NCBI GenBank assembly: GCA_021298355.1 | Contig: JAJTEH010000006.1 | Coordinates: 124,001 to 188,000 of the forward strand | Source of the DNA: Flammeovirgaceae bacterium | GTDB lineage: Bacteria > Bacteroidota > Bacteroidia > Cytophagales > Cyclobacteriaceae | DNA length: 64,000 nucleotides | Direction: 5' to 3' | Shown: positions 42,260 through 52,195 of the stretch, piece after piece | Position numbering within the stretch: position 1 is the stretch's first letter | Layout: the number at the start of each line of letters is the position of its first letter | Program-made: the position numbers and the translations under genes | Notes under the pieces: model-generated | The model's input: only the letters and a program-made list of their open reading frames with translations | What the model was told of the DNA's origin: nothing | Databases searched by the model: none

Positions 42260-43720
42260 ATGAGTTTAGAGAGAGTAAAAAAATTATTGAAGCAAAAGGA
42301 AGGCATTCGACTCGAATTCAAAGAGTCGCGAACTGACTTGCCTGGTAATCTCTTTGAGACGATTTGTTCTATGCTTAACCGTGAAGGTGGAGATATATTG
42401 TTAGGCGTAGCGGATGATGGCACGATCAAGGGTATTGATCCTGCACGAATTGACATCATTAAAAATAATCTTGTAACGCTCTCTAATAATCCCAACAAAC
42501 TTGAGCCTCCCTTCATTTTATTTCCTAAAGTGTACGAGATTAAAGGGAACTCCATCATTCATCTTCAGGTTCCCGAAAGTTCCCAGTTACATCGGAGTGC
42601 TTCAGTTGTGTATGACCGTAGCAGTGACGGTGATTTTAAGGTGACACAACCACAGCTGATAGCGGAGATATTCAATAGGAAACGAACTCATTACACGGAA
42701 GGTATTGTGTATGCAGGCTTACGGTTCGAGGATTTTAAACCAGAACTGTTTTCAAAAGTGCGTAATCTTATTCGAAGTAATAATCCTTCGCACCCTTGGC
42801 TTTCCGTTGATGACGAAACCATGTTGAAAATGGCAGGGCTCTGGAAGCGCGACCTTCAAACCAATCAGGAAGGCTATACACTTGCAGCTGCATTGCTCTT
42901 TGGCAAAGATGAAGTGATCCAAAGTGTTTTACCGCATTATAAAATCGATGCCTTGGTGCGTAAAGTGAATATGCTGAGATACGATGATCGTGAATATATC
43001 CTGACAAACCTTATAGATGCTTACGACTTACTGATGAATTTTGTAAGTAAACACCTCCCGGATAAATTCTATATGGAAGGAGATCAACGTGTGAGCTTAC
43101 GCTCCAAAATATTCAGGGAAGTTGCTGCCAATCTTATTGTTCACCGGGAATACACGAACGCGCATCCGGCAACATTCATTATTTACAAGGACCGGGTTGA
43201 AACCGAAAACGCCAATAACCCGCATGGAGAAGGGCCGATTGATCCCGATAATTTCGCGCCATTTCCGAAGAACCCGGCAATAGCTAAATTTTTTATGCAA
43301 TTGGGAAGAGTGGAGGAATTGGGATCGGGTGTGCTGAATGTAAATAGATTTATCAAAGAATATTCCGGAACGGATAGTCCTCAATTTATTGAAGGACCTA
43401 TCTTTAAAATGGTTATTCCGATAAGTGAGGGAGTAAACGCTTTAAATGAGGGAATAAATGGTGAAAATGAGGGATTAAATGAGGGATTAAATGAGGGATT
43501 AAAATCGTTGCTGGAAGCGATCCAGTCAAACCCCGGTATCAAAGCAAAGGATTTGGTCACTCTGCTGGATAACAGGCCACTCAAAACAATTGAAAGGCAA
43601 ATAAAGGAATTGGTGATAAAAGAACATATCGAAAGACGGGGCAGCAAGAAAATCGGAGGGTACTTTGTGACTGAAGGTTTTAAGCAAAGAATTCCAACTA
43701 GGGCGAACAAAGGATCTTAA
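42260..43720 (+). CDS. Schlafen AlbA_2 domain protein with RecG-type C-terminal ATPase domain
   Basis: 486 aa. The N-terminal AlbA_2 (Schlafen-like) domain is at about 10-130 ('EGIRLEFKESRTDLPGNLFE', 'NREGGDILLGVADDG'). A HATPase_c_4-type region follows at about 270-370 ('REVAANLIVHREY', 'ELGSGVLNVNRFIKEY'). A short run of NEGL repeats (about 395-415) links to a winged-helix end ('NRPLKTIERQIKELV'). These proteins are seen in restriction and other defence loci; the biochemical role is not settled. It follows the DUF6088-like gene and precedes hsdR by 6 bases, so probably all are in one operon. Confidence 0.85.
   Translation: MSLERVKKLLKQKEGIRLEFKESRTDLPGNLFETICSMLNREGGDILLGVADDGTIKGIDPARIDIIKNNLVTLSNNPNKLEPPFILFPKVYEIKGNSIIHLQVPESSQLHRSASVVYDRSSDGDFKVTQPQLIAEIFNRKRTHYTEGIVYAGLRFEDFKPELFSKVRNLIRSNNPSHPWLSVDDETMLKMAGLWKRDLQTNQEGYTLAAALLFGKDEVIQSVLPHYKIDALVRKVNMLRYDDREYILTNLIDAYDLLMNFVSKHLPDKFYMEGDQRVSLRSKIFREVAANLIVHREYTNAHPATFIIYKDRVETENANNPHGEGPIDPDNFAPFPKNPAIAKFFMQLGRVEELGSGVLNVNRFIKEYSGTDSPQFIEGPIFKMVIPISEGVNALNEGINGENEGLNEGLNEGLKSLLEAIQSNPGIKAKDLVTLLDNRPLKTIERQIKELVIKEHIERRGSKKIGGYFVTEGFKQRIPTRANKGS
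43467..43502 (+). repeat. Three perfect 12-bp repeats encoding NEGL
   Basis: ATGAGGGATTAA is repeated at 43467, 43479 and 43491. Upstream degenerate copies at about 43445 give 'NEGINGENEGL'. In frame the units encode Asn-Glu-Gly-Leu, a flexible linker between the ATPase-like and winged-helix domains. Copy number could change by slippage without breaking the frame. Confidence 0.9.
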
Positions 43721-43726
43721 GAAGAA

Positions 43727-46700
43727 ATGAAATTCAACGAAGACTCACGCGTAAAAATCCCAACCATTCTGCATCTGTGCAGATTAGGTTACACCTACCT
43801 TTCGTTGAACAAGGCCAAATGGGATGAGACCAACAATATTTTCCCAGACATTTTTAAGGAGAGTATTACGAGAATCAATTCAGATCTCAACTTAACAGAG
43901 AGTGATCTTACCCGACTTTACGATGAAATCGCTCTTTCATTAGAGAACGAAGACCTGGGCAAAGTCTTCCATGAAAAACTGATGGATCAATCCAGTGTAC
44001 GCCTGATAGACTTTAAAAACTTTGATAACAACTCCTTCCATGTTGTTACCGAATTGCCTTGCAAAAAAGATGACGAAGAATTTCGTCCAGATATTACCCT
44101 GCTGATTAATGGAATGCCATTGGTTTTCATTGAAGTAAAGAAGCCGAACGATCAGGATGGCATACAGGCCGAGGTTAGCAGAATGCAGAAGCGTTCTCAA
44201 AACAAGAAGTTCCGAAACTTTGTGAACATCACGCAGCTCATGATATTCTCTAACAATATGGAATATCGTGATGACTCACTTCAGCAATTGGAGGGAGCCT
44301 TCTATGCTACTTCTTCTTATGGGAAAATTGTACTTAACTATTTCCGTGAAGACAAAGAAAACAAGATTGATCTAAACAAAATTTTAAAACCTGCTGATGA
44401 GGATACAGAAAATCTTGTGTTGAAGGATACCAACTATGTAGGTATTAAAAATTCGCAAGAGTTTATCACGAATAAAAATCCTGATAGCCCAACTAATAGA
44501 ATCTGTACTTCTTTGCTTCAACGCGAACGCCTTGCCTTTTTACTTCAATACGCATTCGCGTATGTGAAGGAAAACACAGGCCTTCAAAAACACATTATGC
44601 GTTATCCGCAAATGTTTGCAACGAAGGCCATTCAAACAAAACTTGATGGAGGTGTTAGAAAGGGAATTATCTGGCACACCCAGGGTAGCGGTAAAACGGC
44701 ATTGACCTATTATAATGTAAAATGCCTAACGGATTACTTTCAGAGTAAGAACATAATTCCCAAGTTCTATTTTATTGTGGACAGGCTTGACTTGTTGATA
44801 CAAGCAGGAAAAGAATTTAGAAGTCGTGGGTTAGTAGTACATGAAATCAATTCACGGAATGATTTTGTAAAAGACATTAAAACTACAAGTGTCATCCATA
44901 ATGATTCAGGTAAGCGGGAAATTACCGTAGTCAATATTCAAAAATTTAAAGACGATCCGGATGTAGTCCGCAACACCGATTACAATCTGAATATTCAACG
45001 CGTGTATTTCCTCGATGAAGTACACAGAAGCTATAATCCGAAAGGCAGCTTTCTGGCGAACCTGAGTGAATCAGACCCAAACGCTATTAAAATTGGTTTG
45101 ACCGGTACACCATTACTAGGATCCGATTATAACTCGCGTGCCTTGTTTGGAAACTACATTCACAAGTATTATTACAACGCATCTATTGCCGATGGCTACA
45201 CGCTTCGGCTAATTCGTGAAGAGATTGAAACCAAGTACAAACTCTCCATGCAAAAGGCATTAGAGGAGATTGACATTCTGAAAGGTGAAGGCGATAAGAA
45301 AGCGGTGTATGCTCATCCGCGATTTGTTGAACCGATGCTCGATTACATTGTGGAGGATTTTGAGAAAGCCCGAACCACCCATGACGATCCCAGCATTGGC
45401 GGTATGGTGATTTGCGATTCATCCGAGCAAGCAGAAAAGCTCTATGAAATTTTTCAGTTTAAGTATGCCAGAAAAGAAGTGCATCAGGAGTTGCCATTGG
45501 CAGCAGAGCCTTCATTGAGTTACGTGGGTGATCGCAAGAAAAAATATAACACTACTTCTGCGTCCATTATCCTGCACGACATTGGAACCAAGCAAGAACG
45601 AGAAGGTGAGATAGAGGCTTTTAAAGATGGCAAGACAGATTTACTTTTCGTCTATAATATGCTGCTTACAGGTTTCGATGCTCCACGATTAAAGAAATTA
45701 TACCTCGGCAGGTTAATCAAGAAACATAATTTGCTTCAGGCGCTCACGCGTGTAAATCGAACCTATAGAAACTTCCGCTATGGGTATGTGGTAGACTTTG
45801 CCGATATCGAAGAGGAATTCAAGAAAACCAATCAGGATTACTTCAACGAATTGCAGGAAGAGTTAGGTGATGAAATGGAGCATTACTCCAATTTGTTCAA
45901 AACTCCGGCAGAAATAGAAATAGATATTCAGAATATTGAAGAAGTACTTTTTCATTTCGATACTGAGAATGCAGAAGTCTTTTCGCAACAAGTATCGCAA
46001 ATTACTGACCGGGCAGAAATGCTCAAGATTACCCGCGCCTTGAATACCGCCCGTGAGCTTTACAACCTCATCCGGCTTTCTGGTAATTATGACTTACTTG
46101 ATAAACTGGACTTTCAAAAGCTTGCTGTGTTAGCTCGTGAAGCCAATAATCACTTGGCGCTCATAAACGCACGGGAAGCATTGGAGAGCAGCGATGAAAC
46201 CACCAACCTGTTAAACCTCGCCCTGGAAGATGTAATCTTTGCTTTTACTAAAGTGAAAGAAGAGGAGATGGTACTGGCTGATCAACTGCGCAATACCTTG
46301 CAGCGTACACGTGAAAAGTTGGGTGGCAATTTCGATCAGAAAGATCCGGTCTTTATAAGTCTTAAGGAAGAGTTGGAAAGACTGTTTAAGAAAAAGAATC
46401 TTTCTGAAGTGACTAAAGAAGAAATGGAGGCCAACATAAAAGCGCTTAGCGAAATTTATGATAAGGCACGCGAGCTGGAGCGCAAGAATCAGTTGTTGCG
46501 TGCTAAATATCAAAACGATGAAAAGTATGCGCGCATCCATAAGCGGTTGATGGAAAAAGACCCGCTCACACCAAGTGAAGCTAAACTATTTGAAGTGCTA
46601 AGCGCATTGAAGCAGGAAGTAGATAACCAGATCCTGCAAAACTCCAACATACTGGAGAATGAAAGCTTTGTGGAGAAAATGATCTTGCGCCTGGTAATTG

Positions 46701-46810
46701 ACCAGATTAAAAATAAACATCAAATGCCACTGGATGCTGCCACCTCCAAACGCATTAACCAATTGATTGTAAAAGAGTACATGAATGAATTTTTAGGCAA
46801 AGCTGCCTGA
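43727..46810 (+). CDS. hsdR: Type I restriction enzyme R subunit
   Basis: 1027-aa motor and nuclease subunit of a type I restriction-modification system. The N-terminal PD-(D/E)xK nuclease site is at about 120-140 ('RPDITLLINGMPLVFIEVKK'). Helicase motifs: Walker A 'HTQGSGKTAL' (about 316), DEVH-type Walker B 'VYFLDEVHRS' (about 425), 'GLTGTPL' (motif III), and 'LLQALTRVNRTYRN' (motif VI). A long helical C-terminal part (about 720-1027) presumably contacts the M/S subunits. First gene of the R-M-S order, 16 bases before hsdM. Confidence 0.95.
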   Translation: MKFNEDSRVKIPTILHLCRLGYTYLSLNKAKWDETNNIFPDIFKESITRINSDLNLTESDLTRLYDEIALSLENEDLGKVFHEKLMDQSSVRLIDFKNFDNNSFHVVTELPCKKDDEEFRPDITLLINGMPLVFIEVKKPNDQDGIQAEVSRMQKRSQNKKFRNFVNITQLMIFSNNMEYRDDSLQQLEGAFYATSSYGKIVLNYFREDKENKIDLNKILKPADEDTENLVLKDTNYVGIKNSQEFITNKNPDSPTNRICTSLLQRERLAFLLQYAFAYVKENTGLQKHIMRYPQMFATKAIQTKLDGGVRKGIIWHTQGSGKTALTYYNVKCLTDYFQSKNIIPKFYFIVDRLDLLIQAGKEFRSRGLVVHEINSRNDFVKDIKTTSVIHNDSGKREITVVNIQKFKDDPDVVRNTDYNLNIQRVYFLDEVHRSYNPKGSFLANLSESDPNAIKIGLTGTPLLGSDYNSRALFGNYIHKYYYNASIADGYTLRLIREEIETKYKLSMQKALEEIDILKGEGDKKAVYAHPRFVEPMLDYIVEDFEKARTTHDDPSIGGMVICDSSEQAEKLYEIFQFKYARKEVHQELPLAAEPSLSYVGDRKKKYNTTSASIILHDIGTKQEREGEIEAFKDGKTDLLFVYNMLLTGFDAPRLKKLYLGRLIKKHNLLQALTRVNRTYRNFRYGYVVDFADIEEEFKKTNQDYFNELQEELGDEMEHYSNLFKTPAEIEIDIQNIEEVLFHFDTENAEVFSQQVSQITDRAEMLKITRALNTARELYNLIRLSGNYDLLDKLDFQKLAVLAREANNHLALINAREALESSDETTNLLNLALEDVIFAFTKVKEEEMVLADQLRNTLQRTREKLGGNFDQKDPVFISLKEELERLFKKKNLSEVTKEEMEANIKALSEIYDKARELERKNQLLRAKYQNDEKYARIHKRLMEKDPLTPSEAKLFEVLSALKQEVDNQILQNSNILENESFVEKMILRLVIDQIKNKHQMPLDAATSKRINQLIVKEYMNEFLGKAA

Positions 46811-46826
46811 TACGAAGATAGGATCT

Positions 46827-48458
46827 ATGACAAAGACAATTGAATTTGAAAAGAAGACCAAAGAGCTAATCGATAACCTGAAAAGCGTGTGCGCTAATTA
46901 TGGACTAGGCAACGATGGCAACGAGTTTAAAATCATTACGCAGGTTTTCTTGTATAAATTTTTGAACGACAAGTTTATTCATGAAATAAAGCAGACGGAT
47001 AAAAAGTTGGCCAAGCTGGAACTTAAAGAACTGGATGCCGCGTTAAACAAACTGAAAGCAGATGATTATGAGATGCTCACCATGCAGCTCAACGAAAACA
47101 CGGCTCGACTGGCACCGAAGCAATTTATTTCCAGCTTATTTGCTAACCAGAATAAGCCCAAGTTTGCAGAACTTTTTGATAAAACGCTGCTCGACATTGC
47201 GAAAGAGAACAGCGACATCTTTTCTGTAGTAACCGAAGGTGGCGAAAAGGTGGTGTTGTTCGAAAACATCAGCAAGTATGTCACCGATAAGCGTGATGAA
47301 TTCTGTAAGGCCATCATCAACAAGCTGGTGAACTTCAGTTTTGAGAATATCTTTCACGAGAAGTTTGATTTCTACGCTACCATTTTTGAATACCTCATTA
47401 AAGATTACAATACCAACAGTGGCGGCAAGTATGCCGAGTATTTTACACCCCATGCGGTAGCCAAAATTATGGCTAAGTGCCTTGTGCAGGGTAAAGTAAA
47501 AAATGTAACCTGTTACGACCCCAGTGCGGGTTCGGGGACCTTGCTCATGAATCTGGCGCACGAAATTGGTGAAGACAAGTGCACCATTTACTCGCAGGAT
47601 ATTTCACAGAAATCATCTAACCTATTGCGATTGAATTTAATCTTGAACAACCTGGTGCACTCCATCCCTAATGTGGTAAAAGGAAACACCTTACTTGATC
47701 CCTATCACAAAGACAAAAAAGGCAAGCTGCAAAAGTTTGATTTTGTGGTGAGCAACCCTCCGTTTAAGCTCGACTTCTCTGATTACAGCGCACAGCTAAA
47801 CAGCAAAGAAAACCATCACCGATTTTTTGCCGGTTTGCCCAATATACCTAAAACCAAGAAAGAGAGCATGGCTATTTATCTGATGTTTTTGCAGCACATC
47901 ATTTACTCATTAAATGACAATGGAAAGGCTGCTATTGTAGTGCCCACCGGTTTTATTACTGCACAAAGCGGTATTGAAAGAAAGATTCGCGAAAAACTGG
48001 TGGACGGCAAAATGTTGCGCGGGGTAATCTCCATGCCCAGCAACATTTTTGCAACCACGGGTACCAACGTATCTATTTTGTTTTTGGATAAGGCCAACGC
48101 CAAAGGTGATATTGTATTGATGGACGCCTCTAAACTGGGTGAAACCGTGAAGGAGGGAAAGAACCAGAAGACATTGTTAAGACCTAATGAAGAGCAACTG
48201 ATTATTGAAACATTTAATGCGCACAAGGCTGTTGATGACTTTGCAGTAGTAGTGAGTTATGAGCAGATCAAAGAAAAGAATTATTCATTGAGTGCCGGAC
48301 AGTACTTCGAGGTGAAGCTTAATTATTCTGATATTTCAAAAAAGGATTTTGATAGTAAATTGAATCAGTATAAGACCAACTTGGATAGACTGTTTTCAGA
48401 ATCAAAGAAAATTGAAGAGTCTATTCAAAGTAACTTAGAAAGCCTTGAGTATGCTTAA
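46827..48458 (+). CDS. hsdM: Type I DNA methyltransferase M subunit
   Basis: 543-aa adenine-N6 methyltransferase subunit. Motif I is 'DPSAGSGTLL' (about residue 231) and the catalytic motif IV is 'NPPF' (about 311). The N-terminal helical domain is typical of HsdM, and the 'GKYAEYFTPHAVAKIMAKCL' region (about 195) precedes motif I. The C-terminus ends in a coiled coil ('NQYKTNLDRLFSESKKIEES'). The stop overlaps the hsdS start (8 bases). Active with HsdS as a methylase and with HsdR as a nuclease. Confidence 0.95.
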   Translation: MTKTIEFEKKTKELIDNLKSVCANYGLGNDGNEFKIITQVFLYKFLNDKFIHEIKQTDKKLAKLELKELDAALNKLKADDYEMLTMQLNENTARLAPKQFISSLFANQNKPKFAELFDKTLLDIAKENSDIFSVVTEGGEKVVLFENISKYVTDKRDEFCKAIINKLVNFSFENIFHEKFDFYATIFEYLIKDYNTNSGGKYAEYFTPHAVAKIMAKCLVQGKVKNVTCYDPSAGSGTLLMNLAHEIGEDKCTIYSQDISQKSSNLLRLNLILNNLVHSIPNVVKGNTLLDPYHKDKKGKLQKFDFVVSNPPFKLDFSDYSAQLNSKENHHRFFAGLPNIPKTKKESMAIYLMFLQHIIYSLNDNGKAAIVVPTGFITAQSGIERKIREKLVDGKMLRGVISMPSNIFATTGTNVSILFLDKANAKGDIVLMDASKLGETVKEGKNQKTLLRPNEEQLIIETFNAHKAVDDFAVVVSYEQIKEKNYSLSAGQYFEVKLNYSDISKKDFDSKLNQYKTNLDRLFSESKKIEESIQSNLESLEYA

Positions 48459-49767
48459 GAGAGTAAAACTAAAGGATATCTCTAAAGCTATTGGTAGCGG
48501 AATAACTCCACTTAGGAGTAACCCGCTTTATTGGGAAAATGGCACTATACCTTGGCTAAAAACTGAGCAACTAGGTGAAAGCGAAATCTATGACACATCA
48601 GAAAAGATAACGCAGTTTGCAATTGATGACACTTCAATAAAAATATTTCCTGTAAACACTCTTTCCATTGCAATGTATGGGGAAGGGAGAACCAGAGGTA
48701 ACGTGTCAATTCTCAAAGCTGAGATGGCAACAAATCAGGCTTGCTGCAATATCATTGTGGACGAAGAGAAGGCATATTATAAATATGTCTATTACTTTTT
48801 AAAGACTCAGTATGAAAATCTTCGTAGTCTTTCCTCTGGAGTCCGAAAGAATTTGAATTCGAATGATATAAAGGAGTTTGGTATTTTGTTGCCAGACGAT
48901 TTAAGGACTCAAAAAAGAATTGCATCTATACTTTCCTCGTTAGACGCTAAAATCTCCCTCAACAACCGCATCAATGCCGAGTTAGAGGCCATGGCCAAAA
49001 CTATTTACGATTATTGGTTTGTGCAGTTTGATTTTCCTGATAAGAAAGGCAAACCCTACAAAGCCAGCGGAGGCAAAATGGTGTGGAGCGAAGAGTTGAA
49101 GAGAGAGATACCGGAGGGGTGGGAGGTGAAAACATTGGATTCAATTTGTTCAAGAATTCAGTCAGGGGGAACACCTGCTTCAACAAACAAAGAATATTAT
49201 TCAGGTTCAATAAATTGGTTTACAACAAAGGAATTGCAAGATGATTTTGTTTTATCGAGTGAAAGCAGGATTACAGAAAAGGCAATTGAGGAAAGCTCTG
49301 CTAAGTTATTTCCGAGTGGTACTGTGGTAATTGCAATTTATGCTGCACCAACCGTAGGCCGTTTAGGAATATTAACAACTGACAGTGCATTTAATCAGGC
49401 TTGCTGTGGATTAATAGCTAATGAAATGTATTGTTCACTTGAATTTATTTTTATGACATTAGTTAGCTACAGGAGAAAGCTAAATATTATTGCATCGGGG
49501 ACTACACAAAAGAATTTAAGTGTTGGAGCAATAAAGGAGCTATTCGTAGTTACACCACCTCTGGAAATTATGTCATCATTTACAAATGTTCTGAATCCTC
49601 TATTTAATAAAAAGGAACTTTTATTAAAGGAGAACCAAAAACTCACCGAACTCCGCGATTGGCTCTTGCCCATGCTCATGAACGGGCAAATAAAAATTAA
49701 GGATGCAGAGGTAGAGTTGGCAATGGCTGCGGAGCCGGAGGTTTCTTATAGCAAAAAGAAGAAGTAA
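48451..49767 (+). CDS. hsdS: Type I specificity S subunit
   Basis: 438 aa from ATG 48451; the TTG at 48445 is an alternative. Two target-recognition domains are visible as partly repeated halves: 'LKDISKAIGSGITPLRSN' with 'WLKTEQL' and 'LDSICSRIQSGGTPASTN' with 'WFTTKEL'. Each is followed by a conserved helical spacer ('RIASILSSLDAKISLNNRIN', then 'FNKKELLLKENQKLTELRDW'). 'NQACCNI' and 'NQACCGL' mark the same position in each half. It sets the DNA sequence recognised by the R-M complex; the target cannot be read from the sequence. Confidence 0.94.
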   Translation: MLKRVKLKDISKAIGSGITPLRSNPLYWENGTIPWLKTEQLGESEIYDTSEKITQFAIDDTSIKIFPVNTLSIAMYGEGRTRGNVSILKAEMATNQACCNIIVDEEKAYYKYVYYFLKTQYENLRSLSSGVRKNLNSNDIKEFGILLPDDLRTQKRIASILSSLDAKISLNNRINAELEAMAKTIYDYWFVQFDFPDKKGKPYKASGGKMVWSEELKREIPEGWEVKTLDSICSRIQSGGTPASTNKEYYSGSINWFTTKELQDDFVLSSESRITEKAIEESSAKLFPSGTVVIAIYAAPTVGRLGILTTDSAFNQACCGLIANEMYCSLEFIFMTLVSYRRKLNIIASGTTQKNLSVGAIKELFVVTPPLEIMSSFTNVLNPLFNKKELLLKENQKLTELRDWLLPMLMNGQIKIKDAEVELAMAAEPEVSYSKKKK

Positions 49768-49776
49768 GAAAAATTT

Positions 49777-51087
49777 ATGGTGTCACTCAAACTCATAGAT
49801 GATTTAAAAATATATCTAAAAAAAGCCGAAGAGGTTTGGGTTGCAGTAGCGCTAATGAAAGATGCTGGATTGGAAGAATTGTTATTGCACATCCCCAAAA
49901 ACGCAAAACAGAACTACTTAATAGGTATTGATTTACCGACAAGCCCCTCGGCTTTACGTGTGCTTCAAGAAATGAACGTTAGAGCTGGGCTGATCGATCA
50001 AGCTGAAACGTTTCATCCCAAATTATACATAATTGAAACAAGTGATGAGTTAGTATCATTTGTTGGATCAGCCAATCTGACAAAAGGCGGATTAATCAAT
50101 AACATAGAATTGAGTATTAAGTCTCTTGACGCGCAAGTGAATTCCAGTCTTATTGCCAAATTTGAGCAATGGTTTTGTATTGCATATCCACTCACTGATG
50201 ACAATATCAATCAGTACGAGATCCGTTATAAGAAGCTTAGCGAGGCGAATGAAAAACTCAGAAAAGAAACTCCAAAAATAAAACTGACACGTCCATCATC
50301 AACTATTGATCCACTTGCTGGGATTGATTTTACAACGAGATTTTTTAAGAAGGAACATCACCTTGCCTTTAGAGGGGAGCTTTGGGAGAAAAGAACTAAT
50401 GCAGCAAATATAGAAAGGTCAAGGGTTTATGATCGTTTTATTGAATTACACAATGTTATCCATCCACAGTTCGATAATTATGGATTGGATAACCTTTATC
50501 ACCACAATAATCCGGATAACATTGTTTCTCATTACTATCATGTAGATGGATTCACATCTAAACAGTTGGATTCAATGTGGTTGAGCTATGGTAAAAGCGA
50601 AAACGCAATTCTAAATTATCAATCTCTATATGAACCTGACTTGAAGAAGACTAAGGATAAACAGAGAAGTGTTCAAACTTTTAGCCATCACGCCCGACTC
50701 CAAATAAGAGTAGAATTAAAATTCATTTGTATCTGGTTGTTCTTTGGTAAGAAAAATGGAAGTGCGATTGATAGAAGTTTTTTCCAGAAAAACATGAAGA
50801 GTCCAGCGTATCGCGACAGCATTTATTCCATGATAGCCGGGTTGCCAGAGGGATACTACATATCACTATCTCGTGATAACAGTAAATATGTTAATGAGTT
50901 TACTGATGCAATTGATTTATATAACTTCATAAAGAAGGACAGGCCTGAAAATCATTTTTATATCGGCAAAGATTATGAAATAAGTGAACCAGAAATGTCT
51001 GATGTTAATTTGCCGACAACAGTTTTAACAGAATTTAAGAGACTGTATCAGCTTTATAATTTGATGAGGGATACACAATTCGGATAG
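49777..51087 (+). CDS. PLD-like nuclease domain protein
   Basis: 436 aa. The N-terminal about 130 residues are a phospholipase-D-like domain with HxK as 'ETFHPKLYII' (H83-K85 approximately) and the downstream Asn/Glu in 'GSANLTKGGLINNIEL'. Only one HxK motif is seen, so it would act as a dimer, as NucA-type PLD nucleases do. The rest (about 140-436) is not recognised. It begins nine bases after the hsdS stop and is likely co-transcribed with the R-M genes. PLD-like nucleases are regular members of defence islands. Enzyme activity is inferred. Confidence 0.8.
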   Translation: MVSLKLIDDLKIYLKKAEEVWVAVALMKDAGLEELLLHIPKNAKQNYLIGIDLPTSPSALRVLQEMNVRAGLIDQAETFHPKLYIIETSDELVSFVGSANLTKGGLINNIELSIKSLDAQVNSSLIAKFEQWFCIAYPLTDDNINQYEIRYKKLSEANEKLRKETPKIKLTRPSSTIDPLAGIDFTTRFFKKEHHLAFRGELWEKRTNAANIERSRVYDRFIELHNVIHPQFDNYGLDNLYHHNNPDNIVSHYYHVDGFTSKQLDSMWLSYGKSENAILNYQSLYEPDLKKTKDKQRSVQTFSHHARLQIRVELKFICIWLFFGKKNGSAIDRSFFQKNMKSPAYRDSIYSMIAGLPEGYYISLSRDNSKYVNEFTDAIDLYNFIKKDRPENHFYIGKDYEISEPEMSDVNLPTTVLTEFKRLYQLYNLMRDTQFG

Positions 51088-51109
51088 CGATTATTTCTAA
51101 TTGACTCGA

Positions 51110-52108
51110 ATGGCAACAAGAAAGGAAAGGATAAATGCAAAAAATGAGGCAACTGGCATGCGGCTAGTCTCACAGTTTGTTCAAGAATTTTGGGAATGCG
51201 GGTGGCAGCCATTTGATCATAGAAATGACCGTGGCATCGATGGTCTGATAATAATGAAAAAGCGAGGCAACGAATTGGGTGTGCGTGTAAATGTTCAGGT
51301 AAAGTGTGGGGATAGTTATATTTCGAGTCATGACGAGGACTTCATTAAATTTAAATTCAAGAGCAAAAGCAATTTAAAAAATCACATCAACTATTGGCGA
51401 CATCAGCTTGAACCTGCTATTCTTGTTCTTGTTAACCCTTCCAAAAAATTAGGTGGAAACTCAAAAGGTGAGGAGATTGACATTGATTTCAATTCATTCG
51501 AAGGTCGATTAAATCCTGAAGCTTGGTGGGTTGATCTGAAGGATCAGAACATTGAATTAAGTACTGCAGAAACTTTGATTAAGATTCCCAAAAGTCAACA
51601 ATTTAACGCTCATTCTAAGGGAGCAATAGTCAAGATATGTAAGAATCTCATTCCTAATCCAAACTATTCAACATTGTCGCTTAAATCTGAAAATCTAAAA
51701 TTGATTCATGGAAAAATAAAAGCAAGAGAATTTTATAACTCATGGAAAAAAGAGTGTTCTGGTATAGTCTATTGCCCAGCAATTGACGACAATGTTATCA
51801 TCTCTAATACTGGATGGAAACACATAACCTCAAAACATCGTGGGGCTGAACGAATTGATTTTTCGAAGCGCTACTTGGGTGCTGCTAAACAAATTATCGA
51901 ACAGGTAGGCGGATTTATAAATCACCCTCAAAAACGCTTGAAGGGTGAATTTAATGAATTCAAGATTGGGCTTATTGCTTATGTTGAAACGAAGGAAACA
52001 GCTCCACTATTAGTCCAGGTTATTTTGGCTGGGAGGGAGGATGTAACGACAAGGTTGAGGAAATATTGGTTCTATTCAATTCATCCCATAAAAGCGAAAA
52101 TCAGTTAG
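51110..52108 (+). CDS. DUF4365 nuclease-like protein with extra C-terminal domain
   Basis: 332 aa from ATG 51110. The N-terminal domain has the DUF4365/PD-(D/E)xK pattern: 'DRGIDGLIIMKKRG' (Asp) and 'VRVNVQVKCGD' (QxK). Its C-terminal part (about 200-332) is a separate domain with 'NVIISNTGWKHITSKHRGAE' and 'KYWFYSIHPIK', which resembles RNase-like BECR folds (barnase-EndoU-colicin-RelE), a resemblance by eye only. If true, the protein joins a DNA-recognising nuclease domain to an RNA-cutting one. It lies between the PLD-like gene and the 1231-aa gene. Confidence 0.7.
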   Translation: MATRKERINAKNEATGMRLVSQFVQEFWECGWQPFDHRNDRGIDGLIIMKKRGNELGVRVNVQVKCGDSYISSHDEDFIKFKFKSKSNLKNHINYWRHQLEPAILVLVNPSKKLGGNSKGEEIDIDFNSFEGRLNPEAWWVDLKDQNIELSTAETLIKIPKSQQFNAHSKGAIVKICKNLIPNPNYSTLSLKSENLKLIHGKIKAREFYNSWKKECSGIVYCPAIDDNVIISNTGWKHITSKHRGAERIDFSKRYLGAAKQIIEQVGGFINHPQKRLKGEFNEFKIGLIAYVETKETAPLLVQVILAGREDVTTRLRKYWFYSIHPIKAKIS

Positions 52109-52195
52109 TCCACCCTTACTTACAACTGACGAAGCAGCGATTTAGCGAGTTGGTAGACAGTACTGATTTTCTTTATAAATGTAGTAATTAAAGTC

